From contig NC_088310.1 of the NCBI RefSeq assembly GCF_910592395.1, forward strand, positions 15,447,501 to 15,511,500: a DNA stretch of 64,000 nt, given 5' to 3'. Each line of letters begins with the position of its first letter. The first letter of the stretch is position 1. Shown here in pieces: positions 22,900-32,799 of the stretch. The translations under genes were made by a program, and so were the position numbers. The notes below the pieces were generated by a model. The model saw only the letters and a list, made by a program, of their open reading frames with translations, made no database searches and was not told the DNA's origin. This DNA is from Lineus longissimus (lineage: Eukaryota > Nemertea > Pilidiophora > Heteronemertea > Lineidae).

Positions 22900-24120
22900 A
22901 GAAATTTTCTCAAGTATGTGTGTTGGGGCGAGTGACGGTGTAATGTTTTTGAGTGTTTCTATTTTTGAGTGTTTCCCCTCATTGTTTGGGAACGCTAAAA
23001 GATAGATTGGCAAGTTTTTCTGTGTTTCCCCCTATTGAAAAGTCATGGTCTCTCTAGCTGCCTATTGTTTGGAAACACTGACACATGGGAAACAACCACA
23101 GATGTTACACCGGCTGTGCGGAATCTGGGTCACCTCGTCATAGTTACATTATGAGCTAAAAATAGCCGGAGAGAGAGGAGAAAAAAGTTATGGCGGACTT
23201 TCATGGGACTAGCGTTTGCTCCTTCAATTAGTGATTTTTTTAGACCTTTATTCGATTCGGTTCACGGATTTATGATATTCTTCAGGAGGATTAACCCTTA
23301 GAGAAACCGCATTGTGTTGTTTTAGAAGTCATCTTCATGTGTTTTCTTAGTGATCGTCGTTTATAATCAGTATCATTTCGAGTTTTTGCGGGACCGCCGC
23401 CTGCCTATGTTCGTGATGCGTTGCATTGAACCTTGACCTTTTCGCGAGCCGATGCACGTGTTGATTTATTTATTTTCGAGCTAGCTCGGCGCGTCTCCGG
23501 CTTTTTATATGTCCGTTTATGTATAAACTTTGTCTTATATCATGTTTGTCGTTGATCATTAGAAGTTGTCTTTGAGTAACCGCATCGTTCGCGGTTCCGT
23601 GATTAAATTAGTTTGCTTTGTACATTTATTACCTTACGGAACGCTACCGCCGCCATAATCGTTATGTTCGCGTAGTGCTCGTTATTCGTTGAATTCGTGA
23701 TTCTATCAATTCGTGGATTGGAACTTGTGTATATACTCTAGACTCGATCTTGTAAGGACAGACAATACAACCCTAGTAAACCCACCCACTCCACGCGGTA
23801 CTGAATAGGCGTTACTTTTCTTTTTGTGTAGAGGGGCCACGCGACTCCTAGGACCAAAATCAATGTGTCAGATCAACCCTGCAGGTAACCACCACTTTTG
23901 GTCAAGTCCAACTCTCTGTGATGTCATGCAGGTCAGAGTGGTAACCTGAAATTGTAGGCCAATTGTCATGGACGAGTCTTCCGAATTCTTCACAATACTA
24001 TTGCATTATGAAATTGATGAGGTTTATAGGCCTAGCTGACGTTTACTGGGTCATCTTCATAAGCCGTTACTGTCATGTCATTTTTGGCCTGTACACTCTG
24101 GCTTGCTGTAGGCCTACATG
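22900..24120. other. Gene-free stretch
   Basis: No motif-bearing ORF. TGTTACACCGGCTG at about 23094 could begin an LTR, but no matching copy or end was found. Confidence 0.45.
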
Positions 24121-24127
24121 TGCTGTC

Positions 24128-24620
24128 ATGGATGTACCACCGCTAAGAAAGCGTCGACGTAGCTACGGTATCAGTGAAAAAATTCGGTATCTAACCGATT
24201 GTGAAGAGGCCTTGGCGAACGGGACAGTCGCCAGTAGTGATGAATTTGCAAATCATCACAGAATTCCGCCCTTCACCTTTCGGAAATGGGACCGAGAGGA
24301 GCTAGATGCCGTACTGTTCGAGAAAAATGGTAAAATTCGTAAAATACGAATGTCGGAACATGGCCTGAAGTAGAAACTAATCTCCATGAGTGCTTCGTAG
24401 GTGAAAGGCAAAAGCGTCTGGTTGTGTCTGTCTCGGACCTCCAAGTAGAAGCACTTGATCTTTTCCAAACGTGGTGGGACAACTTGGCAGAAGTCAGACA
24501 GAATGAAATTGTCCGTTCTAGATCTTCCGGCATGACTTCCACGCCTCAGCTGGTTGGATGACCGATTTCATGAAGAGAAAGAACATTTCTTTTCTAATAA
24601 AAACACTTCTACGATAGTAG
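24128..24620 (+). pseudogene. pogo/Tigger-like transposase, N-terminal DNA-binding part only
   Basis: Starting MDVPPLRKRRRSYGISEKIR, the first frame gives a Psq-type helix-turn-helix region (KIRKIRMSEHG) and stops at 24371-24373. The next frame reads WPEVETNLHECFVGERQ and VSVSDLQVEALDLF, and a third reads HASAGWMTDFMKRKNIS. Together these match the two helix-turn-helix halves of CENP-B/pogo N termini. Two frame changes separate them and no DDE catalytic domain follows. Once a cut-and-paste transposase, now inert. Confidence 0.65.
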
Positions 24621-25890
24621 TAGGTATAATGTCCCTTTCAACGCCCGAAATACGAGGCCCAAAGTCCTAGGGTCCCGGGGCCTTGAAAGGTCCATCATTG
24701 ACGCCTGCGACAAATGCCCTCCCGCGATATTGTGCTTGAAGAATTTTTTCCGCGCTTCGTGTAAGCGCTCAACAATTCGGCGCTATCCGTCTGCGCTGTC
24801 CACGGGAGTGCATTCGTCGTGTAGCAGAGTACAAGCAGCCCGATGCCGCAACGAGCACAGATTAATATGCACTCTTATTCGCGCTCCTCCTGAGGTTTTA
24901 CGGGCTGCTGTCAAAAGCCGAGCGGAGCGAAGAATGTGGATCAATTAGGGTCTCCACCATCGGGGAAATCTGTTCAGGAAGTAGCCTACTTAAGCATTCT
25001 GTTGCTATAACTGGGATGTTATCAGTGTCTAGGCAATCCCTGTCATTGACTATGCATAGAGACTGCTCATCCTACCTAAAATTATGACGCGAATTGCCTC
25101 GACTCGTCGCCACATTTTAGGGGTCCCGTCTCCTCAATGTCCGTTTAGCTCCAAAGCAACGAGGTCTGTACATGTCCTCTTCGTCTCGCATGGTGGCCGG
25201 GTGGATATTTTGACATGCACATGAAGAAAGAACAACTCATATACGACGTATTTGTGATATGGAAGAAAAAATTTTATTTCTAATTTCCAAGTACACATTT
25301 TCAAATCTAGAAGAGATATAGGGACAGAGCAATATTGAACATGACACATTGAAGAGCATCATGCATGTTCGTTTTCACTTTTTATTTCGTTGCTCCTTCT
25401 CTGGAGTGGGAACTCTTAGTGGCAATCTCTAACATGATCTTATAAACAACTGAGAAAAAGGGAATTTTAGCAGCGAACATTTTCTTAATTTCAAAACTTG
25501 TCTTCACTTAGCGGTCTCCTTGTGGTTTGTCTATCAATACAATTCAATTCAATTTATTTCAACTGATTTTTAGGCCACATTTTTTTACAGCATGAAAATA
25601 TAGACACATACAGCGGGATAATACAATAGAAAGACACGATGATACTTATGTACATAGTAATAAACATACACTAACGCCTCTGCTCTTTTACTTTTTGCAG
25701 ATACGTGGCCGATAAATTTCGTAAAATTTCATATTGTTTTGTAGACACGATATTGATAAACTAGAAATATATAACGCAATTGGGGCAAATTGCGAATGTA
25801 TGCCCCCGCTCTGGTGTGTTCGGTGTGTTAATATGTTCATTGCGCGCGTTATTTAGCCTACAAATATGAAATTGTGGCTATAAGCGCACC
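24620..25890. other. Gene-free stretch
   Basis: No recognisable coding region, TIR or tRNA. A short AATTCAATTCAATTTATTTCAA tract near 25540 is the only simple repeat noted. Confidence 0.5.
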
Positions 25891-25895
25891 TCGAA

Positions 25896-25916
25896 TATAA
25901 GCGCAGTGCGCTTATA
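25896..25916. repeat. 10-bp perfect palindrome
   Basis: TATAAGCGCA and TGCGCTTATA flank a single G. TAAGCGCA recurs on both sides (25880-25925), so the palindrome is part of a small cluster of related words. Confidence 0.7.
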
Positions 25917-26214
25917 AGCGCATAAAAACGATAATATCCTCTCTGTGGCTGTTTATGAAATTTTGTGGAGGCTCTCAAATAACATCCACAATAATATGGC
26001 TGTTGACTGGGCTAGTTGGTCTGACAATAGACATGCACGTGAACAGCAGAGGTTGGTTTTCCCATTTACTCACTACAGAGGTGAAGCGTGGTCTATACTA
26101 TTTTCGCCGTTGTCATCTCCTTGATCTTTTAAGTTTTTGCCGTTTCCAAGGCGATTGCCTGCTAGCAATTTACACAGAAGATCAGTGGGCAAGCTGTTGA
26201 CCCTGTTACTGGAA

Positions 26215-26530
26215 CAGCATCAATTATGCGATCGCCTGGAATCAGTCACAGAATATCTGGTACTCAGGAAGTTAAAGACTAGTCACTGCCGGGTAGCTAG
26301 TGCAATCTGCTAGAATCAGTCACAGAATATCCATTGCTTACATGCTAATGAATAACAACTGTCAGGCTATTTATCCCTTCTCCTGGTGTCAGTCACAGAA
26401 TATCCAATGCTCGGATATCAATGAATAGGAATTGCCTAGCTATTTATCTCATCTCCTGATGTCTGTCACAGAATATCCAATGCTCGGATATCAATGAATA
26501 GCAACTGCGTGGCTATTTATCTCATCTCAG
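26215..26530 (+). repeat. Tandem array, about 75-bp unit
   Basis: GTCACAGAATATCCAATGCT and TCAATGAATAG recur about four times at roughly 75-base spacing, each followed by TATTTATCTCATCTC. The last two copies are nearly identical and the first two more diverged. Confidence 0.8.
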
Positions 26531-26534
26531 CAAA

Positions 26535-27780
26535 AATCTACGATGAAGGCTGGAGGCCATTTTGGATTCTGGAATGCGCCAAAAATCGATAGAGAAACTC
26601 CCCTACTGAAGACCATTACACAACAAAAGTTTGAAGTGTGTCAAACCTCTAGTTCTTCAGTTAACAATCGAAATACCAAAATCTAAGTTGGCTGCTGGCA
26701 GCCATATTGGATTTTGGAACACGCCCAAAATTGATGGAGAGCATCCCCTGAATGACCATTGCACCACAAAAGTTTGAAGTGTGTCAAACCTCTAGTTCTT
26801 CAGTTAACAATCGGAATACCAAAATCTAAGTTGGCTGCTGGCAGCCATATTGAATTTTGGGTCAGGCCCAAAATCGACAGGGAACCTCCCCTACACAACC
26901 TCATCACACCACATAAGTTTCAGGTCTGTCACTCACTTGGTTCTTGAGTTACAGGTCGGAATGCGAAAAACCAAGTCGGGCCTGGCAGCCATCTTGGAAT
27001 TCAGATCGGGCCCAAAATGGATAGGGAACCTCCCCCACACTAGGTAATAACACCACATAAGTTTCAGGTCTGTCACTCACTCGGTTCTTAATTTACGGGG
27101 CGGAATACAAATCACCAAGTCGGGGACCTGGTGGCCATCTTTAATTTCGGGTCTGGCCCAAAATCGATAGGAAACCTCCCCTACCATAGACCATTACACC
27201 ACAAAAGTTTGAAGACTGTTGGACCTCTGGTTCTCCAGTAAACGAGCGGAATGCGAAAATCTAAGATGGTGGCTGGCGACCATCTTTGATTTCGGGTCGG
27301 GCCCAAAATCGATAGGGAACCTCCCCTACCATAGACCATTACGCCACAAAAGTTTGAAGACTGTTGGGCCTCCGGTTCTTTAGTAAACGAGCGGAATGCG
27401 AAAATCTAAGATGGTGGCTGGCGGCCATCTTTGATTTCGGGTCCGGCCCAAAATCGATAGGGAACCTTCCCTACCATAGACCATCACACCACAAAAGTTT
27501 GAAGACTGTTGGACCTCTGGTTCTCTAGTAAACGAGCGGAATGCGAAAATCTAAGATGGCGGCTGGCGGCCATATTGGATTTTGGAACGCGCCAAAAAAC
27601 AATAGGGATCCTTTGACACACTAGGCCTACACCCCCTAAAAATTTCAAGTCAGCCGAGCAAGGGGTTCTTGAGTTATAGTCTGGAATTCAGTGCGGTGGA
27701 CGCGGACGCGGCGGCGGCGTTCGCGGCGGCGGCCGGAAACCACCTAAGAACATAATGCCCCCACTTTAGCGGGGGTATAA
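26535..27780 (+). repeat. Tandem array, about 145-bp unit, GC-rich tail and short terminal hairpin
   Basis: About eight units share CCCAAAATCGATAGGGAACC, ACCACAAAAGTTTGAAG and GGCTGGCGGCCAT. The array ends in a GCGGAC/GGCGGC-rich tract (27692-27738) and then GCCCCCACTTTAGCGGGGGT (27758-27777), a small hairpin. The same order (tandem units, GC-rich tract, hairpin) occurs at 20.3-22.1 kb. Confidence 0.75.
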
Positions 27781-27891
27781 TTAAGTTACAGAGAATCTGA
27801 AATGACATGATTTCATCAGAGATAATCTGCATGGGCTGTAATAGCAAGTCAGACAAAAGTAATGATGTAACTTTATAAGAATTTTGAATTC

Positions 27892-28131
27892 TTAAAAAGT
27901 CAAATCTTTACTGAGATTGACATAACCATCTTTATAATAGCGTAAATCAACAATCGATATATCTAACCACGGATTATAGCATACATGTCCATAGATGTGG
28001 TTTTTAATCAGATATCTGTTTGTATCGAGTAAACATGTATAATTTATTGGAAAATCTGTAATATTTATACTATTTGAACTTCTAGGTAAAAAATTCAATC
28101 CAGTCAGAATCACATTACCAGACATTGACAA
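27892..28131 (-). CDS. Small ORF of unknown function at the 3' side of the AT-rich cassette
   Basis: 79 codons with hydrophobic and aromatic residues alternating (NVILTGLNFLP, VDLRYYKDGYVNL), suggesting a beta-rich fold. No family recognised. It lies on the same strand and in the same AT-rich block as the three ORFs upstream, which is the only reason to link it to them. It may be a chance ORF. Confidence 0.3.
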   Translation of the reverse strand: MSMSGNVILTGLNFLPRSSNSINITDFPINYTCLLDTNRYLIKNHIYGHVCYNPWLDISIVDLRYYKDGYVNLSKDLTF

Positions 28132-28189
28132 GCATAGTACACCAAACTGTTCATTTTATTTAAACAGAAAACACTTTATGCCACTATCA

Positions 28190-28355
28190 GCTGCTGCAAT
28201 CTATAGTTAAAAAGTGGAACAAGACATAACTGTAGGAATGCTTGACAAAGGAAACTGGGTTGTCTCTGAATCCTGCTTGAATTTAGGTTAATGTAAGACT
28301 GCACTGTATGGTGCTGCCATCTATTGTTAAAAAGTGGAATAAGGCATAACTGAGC
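28190..28355 (-). repeat. Diverged tandem duplication, about 130-bp unit
   Basis: GTTAAAAAGTGGAA followed by AARRCATAACTG occurs at about 28207 and again at about 28328, each with CTATNGTTAAAAAG before and a CTTGACA/CCTGACA stretch after. Confidence 0.6.
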
Positions 28356-28519
28356 GAACACCTGACAATCAGAAATATTCTATTTCTTTTGAACTCACAC
28401 ATCCTGTTTGACTTGAGAACTAGGTTGACGACTTTCAACAAGCTGGCATGTCTGGGTCATATTTGTACATAATGAACGGATACACATATCAGATAAATTT
28501 CAGTTTTATCAACAATGTG

Positions 28520-28810
28520 TTAAACCAGATCAAATCCATAATATTTTTTACCATCAACTTTACCTGTCGATCGGATATACTTGTGCTCAGGATTGTTTTC
28601 GATCTCTTTTTTAATAATGGAGGTTGTGAATGTTTTGATCTGATTTGCATCGCTGTCTTCTAATGTAAGAATCAAAGCTTCTCCGGTTTTTGTTGAAATG
28701 TTTTGTTTTTGAATCATTCTATACCATGCGTTCAACGGAACTTCTCTCCATTTAAGAAACAATGATGATTTTTTCATTTGTGAATTTAGTTCTTCGTTTG
28801 ACGGAAACAT
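28520..28810 (-). CDS. AT-rich cassette ORF C, small uncharacterised protein
   Basis: 96 codons from MFPSNEELNSQMKKSS. The core FLKWREVPLNAWYRM and GEALILTLEDSDANQIKTF, ending KYYGFDLV, looks like a single compact beta-rich domain, and I recall similar short proteins from invertebrate genomes without an assigned function. The frame is intact, unlike its neighbours. It lies on the same strand as ORFs A and B, about 1.1 kb downstream of B, with two hairpins and a simple repeat between. Confidence 0.5.
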   Translation of the reverse strand: MFPSNEELNSQMKKSSLFLKWREVPLNAWYRMIQKQNISTKTGEALILTLEDSDANQIKTFTTSIIKKEIENNPEHKYIRSTGKVDGKKYYGFDLV

Positions 28811-28849
28811 ATTTATTTTATATAAAAAGAATTTTAATTAAATACGTTT

Positions 28850-29035
28850 TTGTACTTTTGTGCTTTTTGAGATTTTTGTGATTTCGTGATTTTGTGAACT
28901 TTGTGAACTTTTGTTAATTTTGTGATTTTTGTAACTTTTGTAACTTTTGTGACTTTGTGACTTTTGTGAACTTTGTGAACTTTTGTGAACTCTTGTGACT
29001 TTTGTGAACTTTGTGACTTTTGTAACATGACTAGA
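28850..29035. repeat. TTTTGTGACTTTTGTAAC-type simple repeat
   Basis: Units of 8-9 bases (TTTTGTGAC, TTTGTGAAC, TTTTGTAAC) run without interruption. The minus-strand ORF across it is only a low-complexity Lys/Val/Thr translation. Confidence 0.85.
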
Positions 29036-29368
29036 ATTTGACTAGGATTTGACTTGGATATTTTTGACTAGGATTTGATGAGAGTTTGACTAGGATTAGA
29101 CTTGGATATTTTTTACTAGGATTTGACCAGAATGAGCTAGAATCCCCACTTTTATACTACTCTTACGGGCGTTCATAGCCGCGCCAGAGGTTCGCTTCAT
29201 TTGATTGTAATTTCAACTTTGTACTTTAACACCATAGCATGCTTCTTCTCATACGAAATGAAAGTTATGAGATTCTTCATTGATGTAAGGAGATATCATC
29301 TCACTTACTAGACATGTCGACTTTCTCTCTCTTCACATATATCCATCACAGGGGTATTTACACATTTT

Positions 29369-29405
29369 AATTGATTCTATGTAGGCACAATACATAGAAT
29401 CAATT
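29369..29405. repeat. Perfect hairpin 1, 15-bp arms
   Basis: AATTGATTCTATGTA (29369-29383) pairs with TACATAGAATCAATT (29391-29405) across the 7-base loop GGCACAA. There is no mismatch. Confidence 0.9.
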
Positions 29406-29465
29406 TATTGCATAATATCCCTGTATGAATATAGTGTTGTAATCCATGTGAAACAGAACACAACG

Positions 29466-29500
29466 TTTATTCCTATGTAGGTGCCATACATAGGAATAAA
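29466..29500. repeat. Perfect hairpin 2, 14-bp arms, related to hairpin 1
   Basis: TTTATTCCTATGTA (29466-29479) pairs with TACATAGGAATAAA (29487-29500) across the 7-base loop GGTGCCA. The apical CTATGTA/TACATAG is shared with hairpin 1, while the lower stem differs on both sides with pairing kept. Confidence 0.9.
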
Positions 29501-29706
29501 GACGTATTATCTTGCACACCATCACACAACCAACACTCCATTTTAAGTTCATTATAATTATGTTGTTCAAAATCAACCAAAACTCGTCACATGGTTTAAT
29601 CCAAATATTTAAAATATTTCTGTCAACTTGTTCTCAGAGGTTCTAAGTTGCTTTTGTTTCAAACCTTTTTTAATCATTAGGTACTATCACTCCACACTTT
29701 CTAGTA

Positions 29707-29876
29707 AGTGTAGAGTATAAGGAAAGTGCATGCTAGATTATTCGGTTTTGTATTGGAGATATGGCAACTGTTATTGGGAAAAACACTTGTGTTTGTTTTT
29801 CCCTTATTGATAGGTTTTGGCCTTTTTTGCTACAATAGTCTTAGATATCGTAGATTGCATTATCCTTATACTGATA
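29707..29876. mobile_element. About 170-bp inverted-end repeat, copy 1
   Basis: It starts AGTGTAGAGTATAAGGAAAG and ends in a rough inverse, GCATTATCCTTATACT. The interior shares GGTTTTGTA, GGGAAAAACACT, TTTTGGCCTT and TACAATAGTC with copy 2 at 32617. Size and ends fit a MITE. It lies downstream of ORF B of the cassette. Confidence 0.7.
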
Positions 29877-29944
29877 CTATGGTACCAATGGTTATCCTTC
29901 TATTTTAAAAAGTAACCTAATTCTATCAAATAAATGAATCCTTG

Positions 29945-30826
29945 AATCTTTTTTTCTTCAAAACATTAAGTGTTAAACGTTTCAATCTTTCAATTTGTCC
30001 CACTCTTTCATTGTCTGATTCAAACACCTTTTCCTTTTCTTCTTCTAATTTCTCTTCTACTTCTTTTATTTAATTTTTTAACACTTCTTTGTCTTCTTCT
30101 TTGTCTACATCATATTCTTCTAGTTCTTTTTCTAATCCTTTTATTTGTCTTTGTTGTTCATATTTCTGTATTTGTAGTTCAATTATCTGCATGTTTTTTT
30201 CTGCTTTTATTCTAGCAATATTTTGACTTTGATTTTTTATCCTGTTAATTTCTCTAATATCTTAATCACTAAAACCGAATGCCCTAAATTCTTCTTCATT
30301 TGCATCTAACAACTTTTCTCTGGGTCTATCTATTTATCTTTCAGCATAGAATTCACCATTATTTTTTTTAGTTAGAGGTATTGTGATATAAGTTTTGCCA
30401 GGAGTTTGATATTGCATTTTCTTTTTGGGTTGGTGCCAACTTTTTGACTTCATTTTGGGATGGATAGTATAATAGATCATCCCCTTTTATACGTAAATAT
30501 GGCACTAAATTATTCAGGTCTTCACTGACATATTTCCATGTTGTTCCTTCTAATACTTTTACAAGTTTATCCTTATTAGCTATGTATTGTGAATCTTAGT
30601 TCTCCAGTTCTGGTACAGTACTTTTTACTAATCCAGGTGTGTCATTAAATGAAGTCTCTTTAGTTAAATTGCTTCTATTACTTACACCAGTGATGTAGCT
30701 TGTATCACTAATATCAACACGATTACTATTTAAAATATTAGTATCATGACTTTCATCATGAATATTAGATTCTGGAGACATGTACTGTTCCTTCATTTCA
30801 AACTCATCTACTCCACCCTCTGCCAT
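29945..30826 (-). pseudogene. AT-rich cassette ORF B: acidic N-terminus plus long coiled coil
   Basis: A single frame, interrupted by stops and one frame change, can be followed from MAEGGVDEFEMKEQYMSPES. After a stop at 30596 it continues through VLEGTTWKYVSEDL, shifts frame near 30380 and reads DRPREKLLDANEEEFRAFGF. A Glu/Lys/Gln-rich helix of about 90 residues follows (KAEKNMQIIELQIQKYEQQR), clearly coiled-coil in character. I noted four in-frame stops, all TAA. The plus-strand Leu-rich ORF at 29970-30215 is its shadow. Function unknown; a structural or scaffold role is a guess. Confidence 0.55.
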
Positions 30827-30890
30827 ATTTATAATTTCTGAAATTATATAATCAGAAATTATATAATCAGAAATTATCTAGTCAAAAAGT

Positions 30891-32388
30891 TATGTAATTA
30901 AAAAATGTATGTAATCATAAAAAGTAAACAATGCTCCAAGACTACCGAGCAGTGTGTACTTAATTACATTATGTGTGTCATAATCCTGTTTAATAGTAAC
31001 ATGAGTAACAGTATCCTTCTTAATAGGAACATTAGTACTAGTACTAGTATCAGTTTATCTATTTTCTCCTACAGGGGTCTTAAAAGGATGATCCTTAACT
31101 TTCTCAACATTAGTCTTAACCTTTATTTTCTTAACACTAGTTACACCATTAGTGGTGGTGCTACTATTTTCTTTTTATTAATATCGTTAATACCAAGGTT
31201 AGCATTACTTCGAGCTATATAGATGTTATTATTGTAGTTATCTATCGTACCTACATTTAGAACCATGTCTGACCCTATGATGTACAGGCCAGGTCCTATT
31301 ACAAAATCTAGTCTTGTATGTGTTTGGGTAACAGCATTTTGATACCTTCGAATTGAGGTCGGAATATCAGGGTGTTTATTCATCGAATCCCTTAGCAGCT
31401 TCTTAAACTCCCTCTAAGCATCTAATTCTGTCCCGGGTATTCCAACTATCGGTGTTCTAGTATCTCCCTGTGATCCCAAAAGACAGTAAACACATATGTC
31501 CTGATAGAGTCATTCAACCTCTGTATTCCAGGATTACTTAAACCTTTAGAGATTTTTAATCATAAACATCTGATATGTTTGAGTAAAATTCTGATTTTGA
31601 GAATTAAACACATGCCTGTGTTTATTATGGTGATCTTTAATCCACCAAAGATCCCAATTTAGGTTATTCATACCACTTTTCCAATCTTCATAGAACATTG
31701 GTGGTGTTTTATTTTCATAAACCTGGTGTAAAAGGAAATTAATTTGATCATTAATAAGATAAAACCCTGGATCCTTTATCACAGGAACTTAAGAGTGGTT
31801 CACTACAACCCTGCCAACCACCATGTACATTGAGTACCGAGAAGTAATACTAATCCTTTAAACCAAACTCACTCAATAGCTCTTTAAGTTTCTTACGATT
31901 AATGTTGTTATTACCTTCATTGTAAATACCTTGACCTGGTGTTGGTATCTCTAGATTTTTAAATATCTTTAACATTTGATAGTAAGTATAAAAACCTGTA
32001 AATTGATCACTGTGATTCAAATGGTCGTCTCTTGAAATACCACAACCAGTGGTAGCAAACCATACAGCTATGTTAAACTGATTCTGGTAATTCAATAGCA
32101 GTTTCTTCTGCATCCTTAAACAATCTCCCCTGTTTTTCAATCTTAAAAGTCCGGGAACTATGTTGGGTTCCTTAAGTCTAAAGAAGTTATTAGTATTAAC
32201 ACTTATTTGTAAGTTAAAGAAATCATATGTGAAATTAGTGTCTTGCTTCTTAGGAACAGGGTAGTACTTAAAATATCTTGTTTTACCACTGAAGATGTCG
32301 GTTCTTGCGTTCTTTTATTTTCGCCACCTTCGGAGCTAAGCCGTTCTCTAGGACTAGAGACGTAACTAAAAGTCTTATGCCTCTTCAT
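30891..32388 (-). pseudogene. AT-rich cassette ORF A: about 460-residue uncharacterised protein with C-terminal membrane segment
   Basis: Pieces in order: a basic N terminus MKRHKTFSYVSSPRERLSSE, then after a frame change a stretch ending MQKKLLLNYQNQFNIAVWFA and ATTGCGISRDDHLNHSDQF, then PGFYLINDQINFLLHQ, a piece with NPGIQRLNDSIRTYVFT, then TQTHTRLDFVIGPGLYIIGS followed by NYNNNIYIARSNANLGIND, a Lys/Thr-rich linker, and a hydrophobic C-terminal helix TLLGSLGALFTFYDYI. The pieces lie in one order on one strand, so this is one gene with several frame changes and at least three in-frame stops (TAA and TAG). I recall similar proteins as unnamed repeats in cnidarian and mollusc genomes. Role unknown; a membrane-anchored element or virus-like protein is possible. 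Confidence 0.55.
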
Positions 32389-32616
32389 CCTTGTATTTAT
32401 TGAATTTGAAAACCAGTGTAAATTTTAGTTCGTAAAAATCACAACAGATCGCGCTTGCATAGGTTGCTCTTTGAATCTAGTCCAAAGGTTAGATTTGTTC
32501 TTTAAGGATAAAATTAACCTATTCACTCGAGTTAGTCTCACGGACTGCATGAATTAGCTGTGTTGTTCTTTGTGCACCAGATCATGAAGACTTTACCGAC
32601 TTTACAGGTTGTAGTC

Positions 32617-32767
32617 AGTGTAGAGTATAAGGAAAATGCATGATAGATTATTTCGGTTTTGTAATGGAAATAAGGAAACTTTAATGGGGAAAAACACTAA
32701 TTGATAGATTTTGGCCTTATTTTCTACAATAGTCGTAGATATCGTAGATCGCACTTTCCTTCTACTA
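32617..32767. mobile_element. About 150-bp inverted-end repeat, copy 2
   Basis: A direct-orientation partner of 29707-29876, starting with the same AGTGTAGAGTATAAGGAAA and ending GCACTTTCCTTCTACT. It lies 229 bases upstream of the start of ORF A, so copies 1 and 2 bracket ORFs A and B. Confidence 0.7.
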
Positions 32768-32799
32768 AAAGGACATGACTTCTTGATTGTATAAAGTGA

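Noticed and set aside
21315-27780. CRISPR-like arrays (regularly spaced repeats at 21.3, 26.2 and 26.5 kb)
   Set aside because: The whole unit repeats, with no unique spacers, in clearly eukaryotic DNA; these are ordinary tandem arrays.
28834-29028. Minus-strand ORF of Lys/Val/Thr/His repeats
   Set aside because: Translation of a TTTTGTGAC-type simple repeat with no independent support.
29970-30215. Plus-strand Leu/Phe-rich 81-codon ORF resembling a membrane protein
   Set aside because: It is the antisense shadow of the Glu/Lys-rich coiled coil of cassette ORF B on the minus strand.
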